A DNA stretch of 64,000 nt from G942493215 sp942493215 (GTDB lineage: Bacteria > Bacillota_I > Bacilli_A > RF39 > UBA660): assembly GCA_942493215.1 (NCBI GenBank), contig OW818670.1, positions 496,001 to 560,000 on the forward strand, read 5' to 3'. Shown here piece by piece: positions 42,040-50,630 of the stretch (position 1 is the first letter of the stretch; each line of letters begins with the position of its first letter). The translations under genes were made by a program, and so were the position numbers. The notes under the pieces were generated by a model. The model was not told the origin of the DNA. It did not search any database and saw only the letters and a list, made by a program, of their open reading frames with translations.

Positions 42040-42202
42040 TTTTCCACCATAAAACACCTTTAAAAACAATAAATAATGTAGTTTTCCACACCTAAAAATT
42101 ATTTTTTCCACATATTAAAAATTCCACATTAATAACTTTTCCACATAGCTGTTGAAAAGTCCAAAATATAAAGTAAAATTATGAATACATTTATGTGGAA
42201 AA
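42040..42202. other. oriC: Origin of replication (DnaA-box cluster)
   Basis: Between dnaA and rpmH, TTTTCCACA occurs at 42082-42090, 42104-42112 and 42137-42145, with AATTCCACA at 42120-42128, the reverse copy TGTGGAAAA at 42194-42202, and a partial TTTTTCCACC near 42039. The usual box TTATCCACA is absent. Gene orientation flips exactly here, and dnaA and rpmH flank it as in most Firmicutes. Confidence 0.88.
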
Positions 42203-42231
42203 ATATGTTGAATGATATTTTAAGAATCTAT

Positions 42232-42260
42232 TTGACAATCATTACTTATTATAATATAAT
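42232..42260 (+). promoter_or_regulatory. rpmH-rnpA promoter
   Basis: TTGACA (42232-42237), 17 bases, TATAAT (42255-42260): a perfect sigma-A consensus, the strongest promoter seen in the window. Confidence 0.92.
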
Positions 42261-42302
42261 GTTCTAGACAGCGAATCAGTAGCACAGGAGGTGTGAGATA
42301 AT

Positions 42303-42425
42303 ATGAAGAGAACTTATCAACCAAATAAGAGAAAAAAGAGTAAAGTAAACGGATTTTTAGCAAGAGTAAAGACTGGTATTGTAGCAAGAAGACGTAGAAA
42401 AGGCCGTAAAGTTTTAGCTCATTAA
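42303..42425 (+). CDS. rpmH: 50S ribosomal protein bL34
   Basis: A 40-residue Arg/Lys-rich protein starting MKRTYQPNKRKKSK and ending RRRRKGRKVLAH, clearly bL34. The usual bacterial length is 44; the shortfall lies in the middle, where GGRKVLARRR-type sequence is reduced to TGIVARRRR. AGGAGGTG precedes the ATG. It is the first gene of the rpmH-rnpA-yidC-jag series. Confidence 0.96.
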   Translation: MKRTYQPNKRKKSKVNGFLARVKTGIVARRRRKGRKVLAH

Positions 42426-42430
42426 TAAAT

Positions 42431-42459
42431 ACCACTGGATCTTCAGTGGTTTTATTTTT
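42431..42459 (+). terminator. Terminator/attenuator between rpmH and rnpA
   Basis: ACCACTG pairs with CAGTGGT around a 6-nt loop and is followed by TTTTATTTTT. It likely reduces expression of rnpA relative to rpmH. Confidence 0.85.
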
Positions 42460-42477
42460 AATTGATAGAGGTGGAAT

Positions 42478-42819
42478 ATGAAAAAAATTAATACTATTAA
42501 GGAAAATAAAGAATATGATCGTATCATAAAAACTTATCGTCCTTATCGTACCCTAATAGCCAATATTTTTTTTGAAGAAGGAAACTATGACTATTATCGT
42601 TTTGGTATTTCTGTTAGTAAAAAGATTGGACCGGCTGTTGTTAGAAATAAACTAAAACGGCAGATTAAGACGATTATTGATAAAAACATCTATCAAAAAA
42701 AGTTTAATTGTATTATAATATTGAAAAAAGAGATATTAGATAAAAATTATGATGAAATGGAAAAAACACTTAATAAAGCCTTTGAATCATTGAAAATAAA
42801 AAAAGGAGCAAATGAATGA
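42478..42819 (+). CDS. rnpA: Ribonuclease P protein component
   Basis: A 113-residue RNase P protein. It has the RNR-type motif region VSKKIGPAVVRNKLKRQIKTII and the early FxxxY-type segment FGISVSKK. It binds the 5' leader of pre-tRNA with the RNase P RNA, which is not in the window. GAGGTG precedes the ATG; its end overlaps yidC by 4 bases. Confidence 0.95.
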   Translation: MKKINTIKENKEYDRIIKTYRPYRTLIANIFFEEGNYDYYRFGISVSKKIGPAVVRNKLKRQIKTIIDKNIYQKKFNCIIILKKEILDKNYDEMEKTLNKAFESLKIKKGANE

Positions 42820-43739
42820 AAAAATTAAAAACAATAATAATTATCCTAATGCTGACATTAACCCTAACTGGTTGTACTCAACAATTAAAAGATAAGAATG
42901 GTAAACTTGTTCAAAATCCTGAAACAGGTCAAACTTTAGCTTCTAACATTATTTGCCAACCGGAAGATAAAAAAACACTAGAGATATATGCTAAAAACAA
43001 AATTGATATTAGTAAATTACCTAAATGTTCAGAATTTAAAGTTACATCTGGTGGTTATGAAGGTTTATGGACCAGTATTTTTGTTAAACCATTATCATGG
43101 TTAATTATTGAAACCGCAAAATTTGTTAGTAATTATGGTATAGCTATTATTATTATAACCTTATTAATTAGAGCTATATTAATGCCTGTAACAAATAAAA
43201 CCGTTTCTCAAACCGAGAAAATGAATAAAATTAAACCGGAATTAGAAAAATTAGAAAAAAAATATAGTAATAAAAATGATAAAGATGCAGCAATGCAAAA
43301 GAATCAAGAGATGATGCTAATATATAAGAAGAATGATATTAACCCAATGTCAGGTTGTATCTTTGCTTTTTTACAAATTCCTTTATTCTTTGCATTCTAT
43401 GAAGCATTAAGCCGTATACCGGCCATCTATGAATCAAACTTTTTATTTTTCCAATTAGGAACTAGTCCGGCCGTAGCTGTTCAAAATGGTCAATGGTATT
43501 ATATTATATCTATTATTTTAATTTTTTTAGTTACTTTTTATTCCTTTAAATTAAATCCAACTGCATCAGTAAGTGTTGATCAAGAAAAGCAAATGAAGAT
43601 ATTTACTTATGTGTTTGTCGGTATAATTGTTGTAGCATCAATAACTATGCCAACTTGTATTGCTATATATTGGATAATAAATAATAGTTTCACAGTAATT
43701 CAGAATCTATTAGTTAAAAGGAGGAAAAGAAATGTTTAA
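42816..43739 (+). CDS. yidC: Membrane protein insertase YidC/OxaA
   Basis: A 307-residue lipoprotein insertase. A signal peptide with lipobox LTGC (Cys20) is followed by an extracytoplasmic segment and the five-helix YidC core: ITLLIRAILMPVTNKT (with the pore Arg), KKNDINPMSGCIFAFLQIPLFFAFYEAL (parts: NDINPMSGC, QIPLFFAFYEAL) and the C-terminal CIAIYWIINNSFTVIQN. It overlaps rnpA and jag by a few bases. Confidence 0.97.
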   Translation: MKKLKTIIIILMLTLTLTGCTQQLKDKNGKLVQNPETGQTLASNIICQPEDKKTLEIYAKNKIDISKLPKCSEFKVTSGGYEGLWTSIFVKPLSWLIIETAKFVSNYGIAIIIITLLIRAILMPVTNKTVSQTEKMNKIKPELEKLEKKYSNKNDKDAAMQKNQEMMLIYKKNDINPMSGCIFAFLQIPLFFAFYEALSRIPAIYESNFLFFQLGTSPAVAVQNGQWYYIISIILIFLVTFYSFKLNPTASVSVDQEKQMKIFTYVFVGIIVVASITMPTCIAIYWIINNSFTVIQNLLVKRRKRNV

Positions 43740-44355
43740 AGTATACAAATATGAAGGAAAAGATCGTGATCAATTATTATCACAATGTCAAAATGAAACG
43801 ATGGTTGGTCTTGAACAATTGTATATTAACGAAAATGTTGTCGAAACAGGTTTATTTAAAAGTAAAAAGTATATAATTGAAGTAACAAAAAAGGAAGACG
43901 TTATAGCTTATATCAAAGAATTTATTAAAAAGATCTGTTCTTTTATGGGAATAAATATTGATATGGAAGTGCATGAAAAAGAGGATATTATAAACGTGTC
44001 TTTAGTTTCTGATAATAATCCTGTCTTAATAGGGAAAGAGGGAAGAACTCTTAATTCTATGCAAGTTCTATTACGTCAAGCTATTAAAAACAACAATAAT
44101 TTTAATATCAAAGTTAATCTAGACGCATCAAATTATCGTTCTCGAAAAGAAGATCGGTTAGAACACAATGTTAAAGATATAGCTCGTGATGTGTTAAAAA
44201 CAAAAGTAGCAGTGAATTTAGATCCAATGAATTCATATGAAAGAAGAATTGTTCATTCAGTTATTTCTGAATTTAAAGATTTAGAGACTATAAGTAATGG
44301 TGAAGAACCTAATCGTTTTGTAACTATAAAATATAAGGATGAAGAAGAGCGTTAA
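43732..44355 (+). CDS. khpB: RNA-binding protein KhpB (Jag)
   Basis: A 207-residue protein with a Jag_N domain (VYKYEGKDRDQLLSQC), a KH-II domain (PVLIGKEGRTLNSMQVLLRQA) and a C-terminal R3H domain (RRIVHSVISEF). KhpB binds small RNAs with KhpA and affects cell elongation and division in Gram-positive bacteria. It overlaps yidC by 8 bases; the spoIIIJ-jag pair is conserved. Confidence 0.95.
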   Translation: MFKVYKYEGKDRDQLLSQCQNETMVGLEQLYINENVVETGLFKSKKYIIEVTKKEDVIAYIKEFIKKICSFMGINIDMEVHEKEDIINVSLVSDNNPVLIGKEGRTLNSMQVLLRQAIKNNNNFNIKVNLDASNYRSRKEDRLEHNVKDIARDVLKTKVAVNLDPMNSYERRIVHSVISEFKDLETISNGEEPNRFVTIKYKDEEER

Positions 44356-44369
44356 AAACACTCTTTTTT
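44345..44369 (+). terminator. Terminator after jag
   Basis: AAGAGCGT pairs with ACACTCTT (one mismatch) around a 5-nt loop, followed by T6. It overlaps the stop codon of jag. Confidence 0.7.
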
Positions 44370-44370
44370 C

Positions 44371-44399
44371 TTGACTATTAATACTAATAACTGTAAAAT
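44371..44399 (+). promoter_or_regulatory. mnmE promoter
   Basis: TTGACT (44371-44376) and TAAAAT (44394-44399) are 17 bases apart, directly after the jag terminator. It probably drives mnmE-mnmG-rsmG-rsmA. Confidence 0.75.
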
Positions 44400-44438
44400 T
44401 AATAAGATGAAACGAAGAAATATAAAAAAGGTGATATT

Positions 44439-45791
44439 ATGGAGGATACCATTGCAGCTATTTCAACATCGTTGGGAGTAGGGGCTATATCAATAATAAG
44501 ATTAAGTGGATCACAATCAATACCGATTGTAAATAGTATTTTTCATGGTAAAAACTTAAATAAAGTAGTAACTCATACTATTAACTATGGTTATATTGAA
44601 GATAACAATATTAAAATAGATGAAGTTCTAATATCCGTTATGCGTGCTCCTAAAACATTCACAAAAGAAGATGTGGTGGAAATTAATTGTCATGGTGGGA
44701 TCGCCACCACGAAACGAGTTTTAGAATTACTGCTTGAACATGGCTGTCGTTTAGCTCAACCCGGAGAATTTACTAAAAGAGCTTTTTTAAATGGTCGAAT
44801 AGATTTAGTTGAGGCAGAAGGAATTATGAATTTAATAGAAGCTAAAACTGAACAATCACGTGGTTTAGCTTTAAAACAAATGGGTGGTCAAACTTCTAAT
44901 ATGATTAAGGAGTTAAAAGCCCAGATATTAAAAATTATGGCATCGATTGAAGTAAATATTGATTATCCTGAATATGAAGATATTGAGAAAGTTACTTTTG
45001 ATCAAATTAGTTCTTTTATAATTGATATTAAAATTAAATTAGAAAAATTATTACTTGCATGTCAAAACAGTCGTTTAATTAAGGAAGGAATAGAAACAAT
45101 AATTATTGGTCGACCTAATGTTGGTAAGAGCAGTATTTTAAATACTTTAATAGATGAGGAAAAAGCTATTGTAACTGACATTGCGGGAACTACTAGAGAT
45201 ATTGTTGAAGGTCAGATTAATATTGATGGTTTTATTCTAAATATTATGGACACAGCCGGTATAAGAGCAACAAGCAATCAAGTAGAGGCTATTGGTGTAA
45301 AAAAAAGTTTATCTTTAATGGAATCGGCTGATCTAATTCTTTTTATTCTTAATAATAATGAGGAACTAACAGAAGAAGATTTAACAATATTAGATAAAAT
45401 AAAGAATAAAAACTATATTATTGTTATAAATAAAATAGATTTAAATAAAAAGATTAATACTGAATTATTAAAAGGACCAATAGTATACTTAAGTGCTATA
45501 GAAAATATTGGTTTTGAGGATTTGAAAAAAGAAATTAAAAGTATTTTAAATTTAGATAAAATTGATTTGCAAGACTTAACTTATTTAACTAATGCGGAAA
45601 GTATATCACTAATTAGGAATAGTTTAAAGACATTGACATCAATTGAAGAGGCTATAAAAAACAATGTCTCATTAGATTTAATTGAAATGGATATCCGCAG
45701 TATTTATGATGATTTATCAAAGATATTAGGCGAAACTTATGACGAGGATATTATTGATGCTTTGTTTAAAAATTTCTGTTTAGGAAAATAA
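44439..45791 (+). CDS. mnmE: tRNA modification GTPase MnmE
   Basis: A 450-residue GTPase. The N-terminal folate-binding domain begins DTIAAISTSLGVGAISIIRLSG; the G domain has GRPNVGKSS (G1), DIAGTTRD (G2), DTAGI (G3) and NKID (G4). The C-terminal FCLGK carries the catalytic Cys of the CxGK motif. With MnmG it makes the (carboxymethyl)aminomethyl group on wobble uridines. Confidence 0.98.
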   Translation: MEDTIAAISTSLGVGAISIIRLSGSQSIPIVNSIFHGKNLNKVVTHTINYGYIEDNNIKIDEVLISVMRAPKTFTKEDVVEINCHGGIATTKRVLELLLEHGCRLAQPGEFTKRAFLNGRIDLVEAEGIMNLIEAKTEQSRGLALKQMGGQTSNMIKELKAQILKIMASIEVNIDYPEYEDIEKVTFDQISSFIIDIKIKLEKLLLACQNSRLIKEGIETIIIGRPNVGKSSILNTLIDEEKAIVTDIAGTTRDIVEGQINIDGFILNIMDTAGIRATSNQVEAIGVKKSLSLMESADLILFILNNNEELTEEDLTILDKIKNKNYIIVINKIDLNKKINTELLKGPIVYLSAIENIGFEDLKKEIKSILNLDKIDLQDLTYLTNAESISLIRNSLKTLTSIEEAIKNNVSLDLIEMDIRSIYDDLSKILGETYDEDIIDALFKNFCLGK

Positions 45792-45809
45792 AAAGAAAGG
45801 AGGATTTAT

Positions 45810-47693
45810 ATGGATTATGAAATAATTGTCGTTGGTGGTGGACATGCTGGCTGTGAGGCTGCTTTGGCTTGCGCTAGAAAAAGACATCGTACTTTACTTA
45901 TAACAAGTAATATTAAAAATATAGCTGATATGCCATGTAATCCTTCGATTGGTGGTAGTGCTAAAGGTATAGTTGTAAGAGAAATTGATGCTTTAGGCGG
46001 TGAAATGGGTGGGAATGCTGATAAGGCGCAATTACAAATGAAAATGTTAAATGATAAGAAGGGTCCTGCTATTCAATCCTTAAGAGCCCAAGCTGATAAA
46101 ATAACCTATCCCCAAGAGATGTTAAAAACACTCCAAAATCAAGAATGTTTAACAATTAAAGAAGCCATGGTTGAAGATTTGTTGGTTGAAGAAAACATAA
46201 TAAAAGGTATTATGTTGGAAGATAGCACTAAAATTATTTCCCAAGCTGTTATTATAACAACAGGAACCTATTTACGTGCTGATATAATGGTGGGAAATAC
46301 TAGGACTAGTGAGGGTCCACATGGTGAACGACCAAGTAAATTTTTAAGTAATAATCTAGCGAAACTAGGTTTTAAAATAATACGTTTAAAAACAGGTACA
46401 CCTCAGCGAATAGCGAAATCTAGTATTGATTTTAGTAAAACGAAAGAGGAAAAGGGTAGTGATGAGCTATTAACATTCAGTTTTGATAATGAACCAAACT
46501 ATAATATTGATGATCAATTACCTTGTCATTTGATATATACGACCGAAGAAACTCATAATATAATTCGTAAAAATCTTCATAAAGCTAGTATGTATGGTGG
46601 TTTAAGTGATATTACAGGAGTTGGTCCTAGATATTGTCCTTCCATAGAAGATAAAGTTGTACGTTTTAGTGATAAAGAAAGGCATCAATTATTTTTAGAA
46701 CCAGAAAGTCGTTATTATGATGATATATATGTTCAGGGTTTTTCTACCAGTATGCCTCATAATATTCAAGAAGAAATGGTTCACAGTTTACCAGGTTTGG
46801 AACATGCTAAAATATTAAAATATGCCTACGCTATTGAATATGATGCTATATATCCTACGCAATTAAAGCAAAATTTAGAAACAAAATTAATTGAAAACCT
46901 TTATACAGCTGGTCAAATTAATGGAACAAGTGGTTATGAAGAAGCTGCCTGTCAAGGATTAATGGCTGGTATTAATGCCTCTTTAAAATTAGAGGGAAAA
47001 GAACCGTTTATATTAAAAAGAAGTGACGCCTATATTGGTGTTTTAATTGATGATTTAGTTACAAAAGGGATAAGGGATCCTTATCGTTTATTAACATCAA
47101 GGGCTGAATATCGTCTTTTATTACGCCATGATAATGCTGATTTAAGATTAAGAGAGATGGGTTATCAAATAGGATTAATTTCCGAAGAGCAACATCAAAA
47201 ATTATTAAATAAGATAGACTTAATTAATGAATTAATAAATAAATTAAAAGGAAATAAGATTATTCCTAATAAAGAAACAAATGACTATCTAACAAATAAT
47301 AATTCAGCCATTATAAAAGATGGATTAAGTTTATATAATTTATTAAAAAGACCAGAAATTACTATGACAAATATTGAGCATTTTTATCCGATCGAATATA
47401 ATAAAGCTATAGTTGAACAAGTAGAAATAATGATTAAGTACGAAGGTTATATTGATAAAGCAATTAAAGAAGCCAATAAAATGATTAATATGGAAAATAA
47501 ATTAATACCTTTAGATATTGATTATGATAAAGTTAAGAATTTAGCCAGTGAAGCTCGTCAGAAATTAAAAGAAATACGACCAACATCTTTAGGACAAGCA
47601 TTACGAATTAGTGGCGTTAATCCTGCTGATATATCAATTCTAATGGTTTACTTAAAAAAGGAGTTTAATCATGACCGAAACACAGTTTGTTAA
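45810..47693 (+). CDS. mnmG: tRNA uridine-5-carboxymethylaminomethyl modification enzyme MnmG
   Basis: A 627-residue FAD enzyme, partner of MnmE. FAD motif GGGHAGCEAALACARK, then CNPSIGGSAKGIVVREIDALGG (parts: CNPSIGG, REIDALGG), GTYLRADIMVG, LKTGTPQRI, and the C-terminal TSLGQALRISGVNPADI. It overlaps rsmG by 23 bases. Confidence 0.98.
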   Translation: MDYEIIVVGGGHAGCEAALACARKRHRTLLITSNIKNIADMPCNPSIGGSAKGIVVREIDALGGEMGGNADKAQLQMKMLNDKKGPAIQSLRAQADKITYPQEMLKTLQNQECLTIKEAMVEDLLVEENIIKGIMLEDSTKIISQAVIITTGTYLRADIMVGNTRTSEGPHGERPSKFLSNNLAKLGFKIIRLKTGTPQRIAKSSIDFSKTKEEKGSDELLTFSFDNEPNYNIDDQLPCHLIYTTEETHNIIRKNLHKASMYGGLSDITGVGPRYCPSIEDKVVRFSDKERHQLFLEPESRYYDDIYVQGFSTSMPHNIQEEMVHSLPGLEHAKILKYAYAIEYDAIYPTQLKQNLETKLIENLYTAGQINGTSGYEEAACQGLMAGINASLKLEGKEPFILKRSDAYIGVLIDDLVTKGIRDPYRLLTSRAEYRLLLRHDNADLRLREMGYQIGLISEEQHQKLLNKIDLINELINKLKGNKIIPNKETNDYLTNNNSAIIKDGLSLYNLLKRPEITMTNIEHFYPIEYNKAIVEQVEIMIKYEGYIDKAIKEANKMINMENKLIPLDIDYDKVKNLASEARQKLKEIRPTSLGQALRISGVNPADISILMVYLKKEFNHDRNTVC

Positions 47694-48375
47694 TGAATTA
47701 CTTAAAGATAATCTTACTATTACATCAACGCAATTAGAGCAATTAGGGCAATATTATCAATTATTGATTACTTGGAATGAAAAAATAAATTTAACAACTA
47801 TTGTTGAAAAAGATAGTGTTTATTTAAAACACTTTTATGATAGTTTAATGCTTATTAAGATTATTGATTTAAATAATATAACAACTCTATGTGATGTTGG
47901 AACAGGAGCGGGATTTCCTGGGCTAGTTTTAAAAATATTATTTCCTCATCTGCATATAACTCTTGTTGATTCTATGCAAAAAAGAACGTTATTTCTTAAT
48001 GATGTCATTAATAAGTTAGGATTAAAAGATGTTAAATTAGAAAATATAAGAGCTGAAGATTTTGCAAAAACAACAAGAGAACAATATGATGTAGTAACTG
48101 CTAGAGCGGTTGCTAAGTTAAACATTTTATTAGAATATTGTACGCCTTTAGTTAAGGTAGAAGGTTGTTTTATTCCTTTAAAGGGTAATGTTGATGAAGA
48201 AATAAAAGACATTGTTTATCCTTTAAAAGAATTATCACTTAAAATGGAAGATGTCATTAAATTTCATCTCCCATATGAGAATAGTGAGAGGACCCTAATT
48301 AGATTTAGAAAAGAACAAATAACTAATAAAAAATATCCTCGTAGTTATAAGGATATGCTAAAAAAGCCATTATAG
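47671..48375 (+). CDS. rsmG: 16S rRNA (guanine-527 N7)-methyltransferase
   Basis: A 234-residue RsmG (GidB). SAM motif DVGTGAGFPGLVLKI, then LVDSMQKRTLFL and VTARAVAKL. In Bacillus noc, soj and spo0J follow rsmG; here rsmA follows instead, 9 bases downstream. Confidence 0.97.
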   Translation: MTETQFVNELLKDNLTITSTQLEQLGQYYQLLITWNEKINLTTIVEKDSVYLKHFYDSLMLIKIIDLNNITTLCDVGTGAGFPGLVLKILFPHLHITLVDSMQKRTLFLNDVINKLGLKDVKLENIRAEDFAKTTREQYDVVTARAVAKLNILLEYCTPLVKVEGCFIPLKGNVDEEIKDIVYPLKELSLKMEDVIKFHLPYENSERTLIRFRKEQITNKKYPRSYKDMLKKPL

Positions 48376-48384
48376 GAGGTTAAA

Positions 48385-49218
48385 ATGGAATATTCACCAA
48401 CTAAAATTCAGCATCTTTTAGAACAACATAATTTTAATATTAAAAAGAAATTTGGTCAGAATTTTATTGTTGATGAAAATATCATTAATAATATTATTAG
48501 TAAGGCCAATATTGATAATAATACTTTAGTTATTGAAATTGGTCCAGGGATTGGATCATTAACTAATAAATTGGCCCTAAAAGCTAAAAAAGTACTATGT
48601 TATGAGATAGATACAACCTTAAAACCATTTCTTGATGATATTGTTAATGAATATAGTAATGTTGAAATAATATATGATGATTTTTTAAAGGTGGATATTA
48701 ACCGAGATATTGATCAAAACCAATGCGAGAAAATATATGTGGTTGCTAATTTACCATATTATATAACTACACCCATATTAGTTAAATTAATTGAAAGTAA
48801 TATACCAATTAATAAAATAATTATAATGGTACAAAAAGAAGTAGGAGATCGTTTTAAAGCTGAACCTGGTAGTAAAGATTATAGTTCTTTATCAGTCTTT
48901 TTAAGTTATTATTATGATATTAAAAAGATTATTGATGTCAGTCGTAATGTCTTCTTACCTAAACCCAATGTTGATAGTATTGTTTTAGAGTTCACTAAAA
49001 AAGAACATTTAATTAATCTAAAGAATAAAGAATTATTTTTTAAATTAGTTAGAGATAGCTTTAAACATAAACGTAAAAATATTAGAAATAATCTAATGGA
49101 TTATGATCTAAAGGCTGTTGAAATAGTCTTAAAAGAACATCATTTTGATTTGACAGTGAGAGCTGAACAATTATCCCTTGCTATTTTTATTGCTATAGCT
49201 AATACTTTAGAAAAATAA
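48385..49218 (+). CDS. rsmA: 16S rRNA dimethyladenosine transferase
   Basis: A 277-residue KsgA-family enzyme that dimethylates A1518 and A1519. It shows KKKFGQNFIVDENI, VIEIGPGIGSLT, the adenine-binding NLPYYITTPI and the C-terminal KHKRKNIRNNL. GGAGGTTAAA precedes the ATG. In Bacillus ksgA stands after rnmV in the metS cluster; it has moved here. Confidence 0.97.
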   Translation: MEYSPTKIQHLLEQHNFNIKKKFGQNFIVDENIINNIISKANIDNNTLVIEIGPGIGSLTNKLALKAKKVLCYEIDTTLKPFLDDIVNEYSNVEIIYDDFLKVDINRDIDQNQCEKIYVVANLPYYITTPILVKLIESNIPINKIIIMVQKEVGDRFKAEPGSKDYSSLSVFLSYYYDIKKIIDVSRNVFLPKPNVDSIVLEFTKKEHLINLKNKELFFKLVRDSFKHKRKNIRNNLMDYDLKAVEIVLKEHHFDLTVRAEQLSLAIFIAIANTLEK

Positions 49219-49222
49219 CAAT

Positions 49223-49251
49223 TTGTAATTTTTAATAAATTGTGCTAGAAT
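49223..49251 (+). promoter_or_regulatory. Promoter of the Cys-rich surface protein gene
   Basis: TTGTAA (49223-49228), 17-base spacer ending AATTGTGC, TAGAAT (49246-49251). The spacer end and -10 resemble the promoters at 55905 and 61200. Confidence 0.75.
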
Positions 49252-49282
49252 ATTTGCTACTTTAAGCAAAGGGGTAATATAA

Positions 49283-50578
49283 ATGAATACTAAAAAGATA
49301 ATTATTATTACATTTGGGGTTATTTTATTTATTGTAGCCATGTTTTTAACGGTCAAAAAGGATCAGAAAAATGTAAGCAGTAATAATAGTAATAATTATG
49401 GTAACAGCAATAACAATAATTATGATAGTAGTATACCAGTAATGGGTCTAAATATTGGTTTAGATGTGTTGGAAATGAATATTGGTCAAACGACTAAACT
49501 AAATTATAAAATGGATCCTATTAATGCTAGTAATCCTTCTTTAGAATGGAAAAGTAGTAATATCAATATTGTTAAAGTTGATAATAATGGTAATATTACA
49601 GCCATTTCAGCCGGTGATGCTATTATAACAATTACATCTTTATTATCAAAAGTAAGTGATAATTGTCATATAACAGTCATAGATTATAAAATTACAGGTA
49701 TATCTTTATCAGTAACAAATTTAACGTTAAAAAAAGGTGATAAATACCAAATTAATCCTATTTTAACACCGGTAAAAGCCAATAAAGATTATTTAGTATA
49801 TACTTCTAATAATAGTACCATTGTATCAGTTACAAAAACAGGAGAAATAACAGCACTTAATTATGGAACAGCTATCATTAATGTTCAATCAGGTAATATA
49901 GTTAAGAGTATAAATGTAAATATACCTATTACTAATCTTAATCCTAGTTGTCCCAATAATTCTTACTATTTATCTGCTGATAATACTTTATGTATTCAAT
50001 CAACTAAACAACCAAGTTGTTCAACGGGATATCGCTATGATGATAGATTAAAATCTTGTATTCAAGTAGCTAATCCGGTTTGTCCAACCGGTACGATCTA
50101 TTCTGGTGATGGTATTTGTAAACAAACAAAAACAGTTAATCCCGTATGTAATCAGGGTTCGTATAATAGTAAAACAAAAAAATGTCTTATTAAGACAACA
50201 CCACACTGCACTAAAGGTGTATTTAATTCAAAAAAGAATAAATGTGTTGATGGTAATACTTTAACAAGTATAAAATGCTATACTGGAACATATAATTCAG
50301 CAACTAAAACGTGTAATAAATATGTAAGTTTTTCTTGTCCAAGCGGCTATAGTATTAATAAGAAAAAAGGAACATGTGAAATAACAATCAAGAAAAATGC
50401 TTGTCCAATTGGAATGAGTTATGATAAAAATTTAACTAAATGTGTTCAAAAAATTACTCCAAAATGTGCTCAGGGATCTAATTTAGAAACGAATGGTTAT
50501 TGTACAGGTATTAGTACTGTTAATGCAACTTGTCCAAGCGGTTATAGTTTGGTTAAAGGAAGCTGTTTAATAAATTAA
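49283..50578 (+). CDS. Membrane-anchored protein with two BIg2 domains and ten Cys-pair repeats
   Basis: A 431-residue protein. A membrane anchor (about 5-24) is followed by a Ser/Asn linker, two BIg2-type Ig-like domains (about 50-130 and 131-212) with the usual SLEWKSSN and VDNNGNITAISAGDA features, and a 215-residue tail of ten units of about 20 residues. Each unit has two cysteines in the form CxxG-x7-10-C, for example CNQGSYNSKTKKC. I know no named family for this repeat. The topology puts the Cys-rich tail outside, farthest from the membrane; twenty cysteines suggest paired disulfides. AAGGGG precedes the ATG. Confidence 0.8.
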   Translation: MNTKKIIIITFGVILFIVAMFLTVKKDQKNVSSNNSNNYGNSNNNNYDSSIPVMGLNIGLDVLEMNIGQTTKLNYKMDPINASNPSLEWKSSNINIVKVDNNGNITAISAGDAIITITSLLSKVSDNCHITVIDYKITGISLSVTNLTLKKGDKYQINPILTPVKANKDYLVYTSNNSTIVSVTKTGEITALNYGTAIINVQSGNIVKSINVNIPITNLNPSCPNNSYYLSADNTLCIQSTKQPSCSTGYRYDDRLKSCIQVANPVCPTGTIYSGDGICKQTKTVNPVCNQGSYNSKTKKCLIKTTPHCTKGVFNSKKNKCVDGNTLTSIKCYTGTYNSATKTCNKYVSFSCPSGYSINKKKGTCEITIKKNACPIGMSYDKNLTKCVQKITPKCAQGSNLETNGYCTGISTVNATCPSGYSLVKGSCLIN

Positions 50579-50610
50579 AGAGTGTTGTAAAAACATTCTT
50601 TTCTTTTGTC
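50577..50610 (+). terminator. Terminator after the Cys-rich surface gene
   Basis: AAAGAGTGTT pairs with AACATTCTTT (one G-U) around a short A-rich loop, followed by TCTTTT. It overlaps the stop codon. Confidence 0.75.
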
Positions 50611-50630
50611 AAAGGAGGAATAATAATATT

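Noticed and set aside
42220..42435. Minus-strand open frame of 71 codons at the origin
   Set aside because: It overlaps rpmH and its consensus promoter entirely; the plus-strand bL34 is certain.
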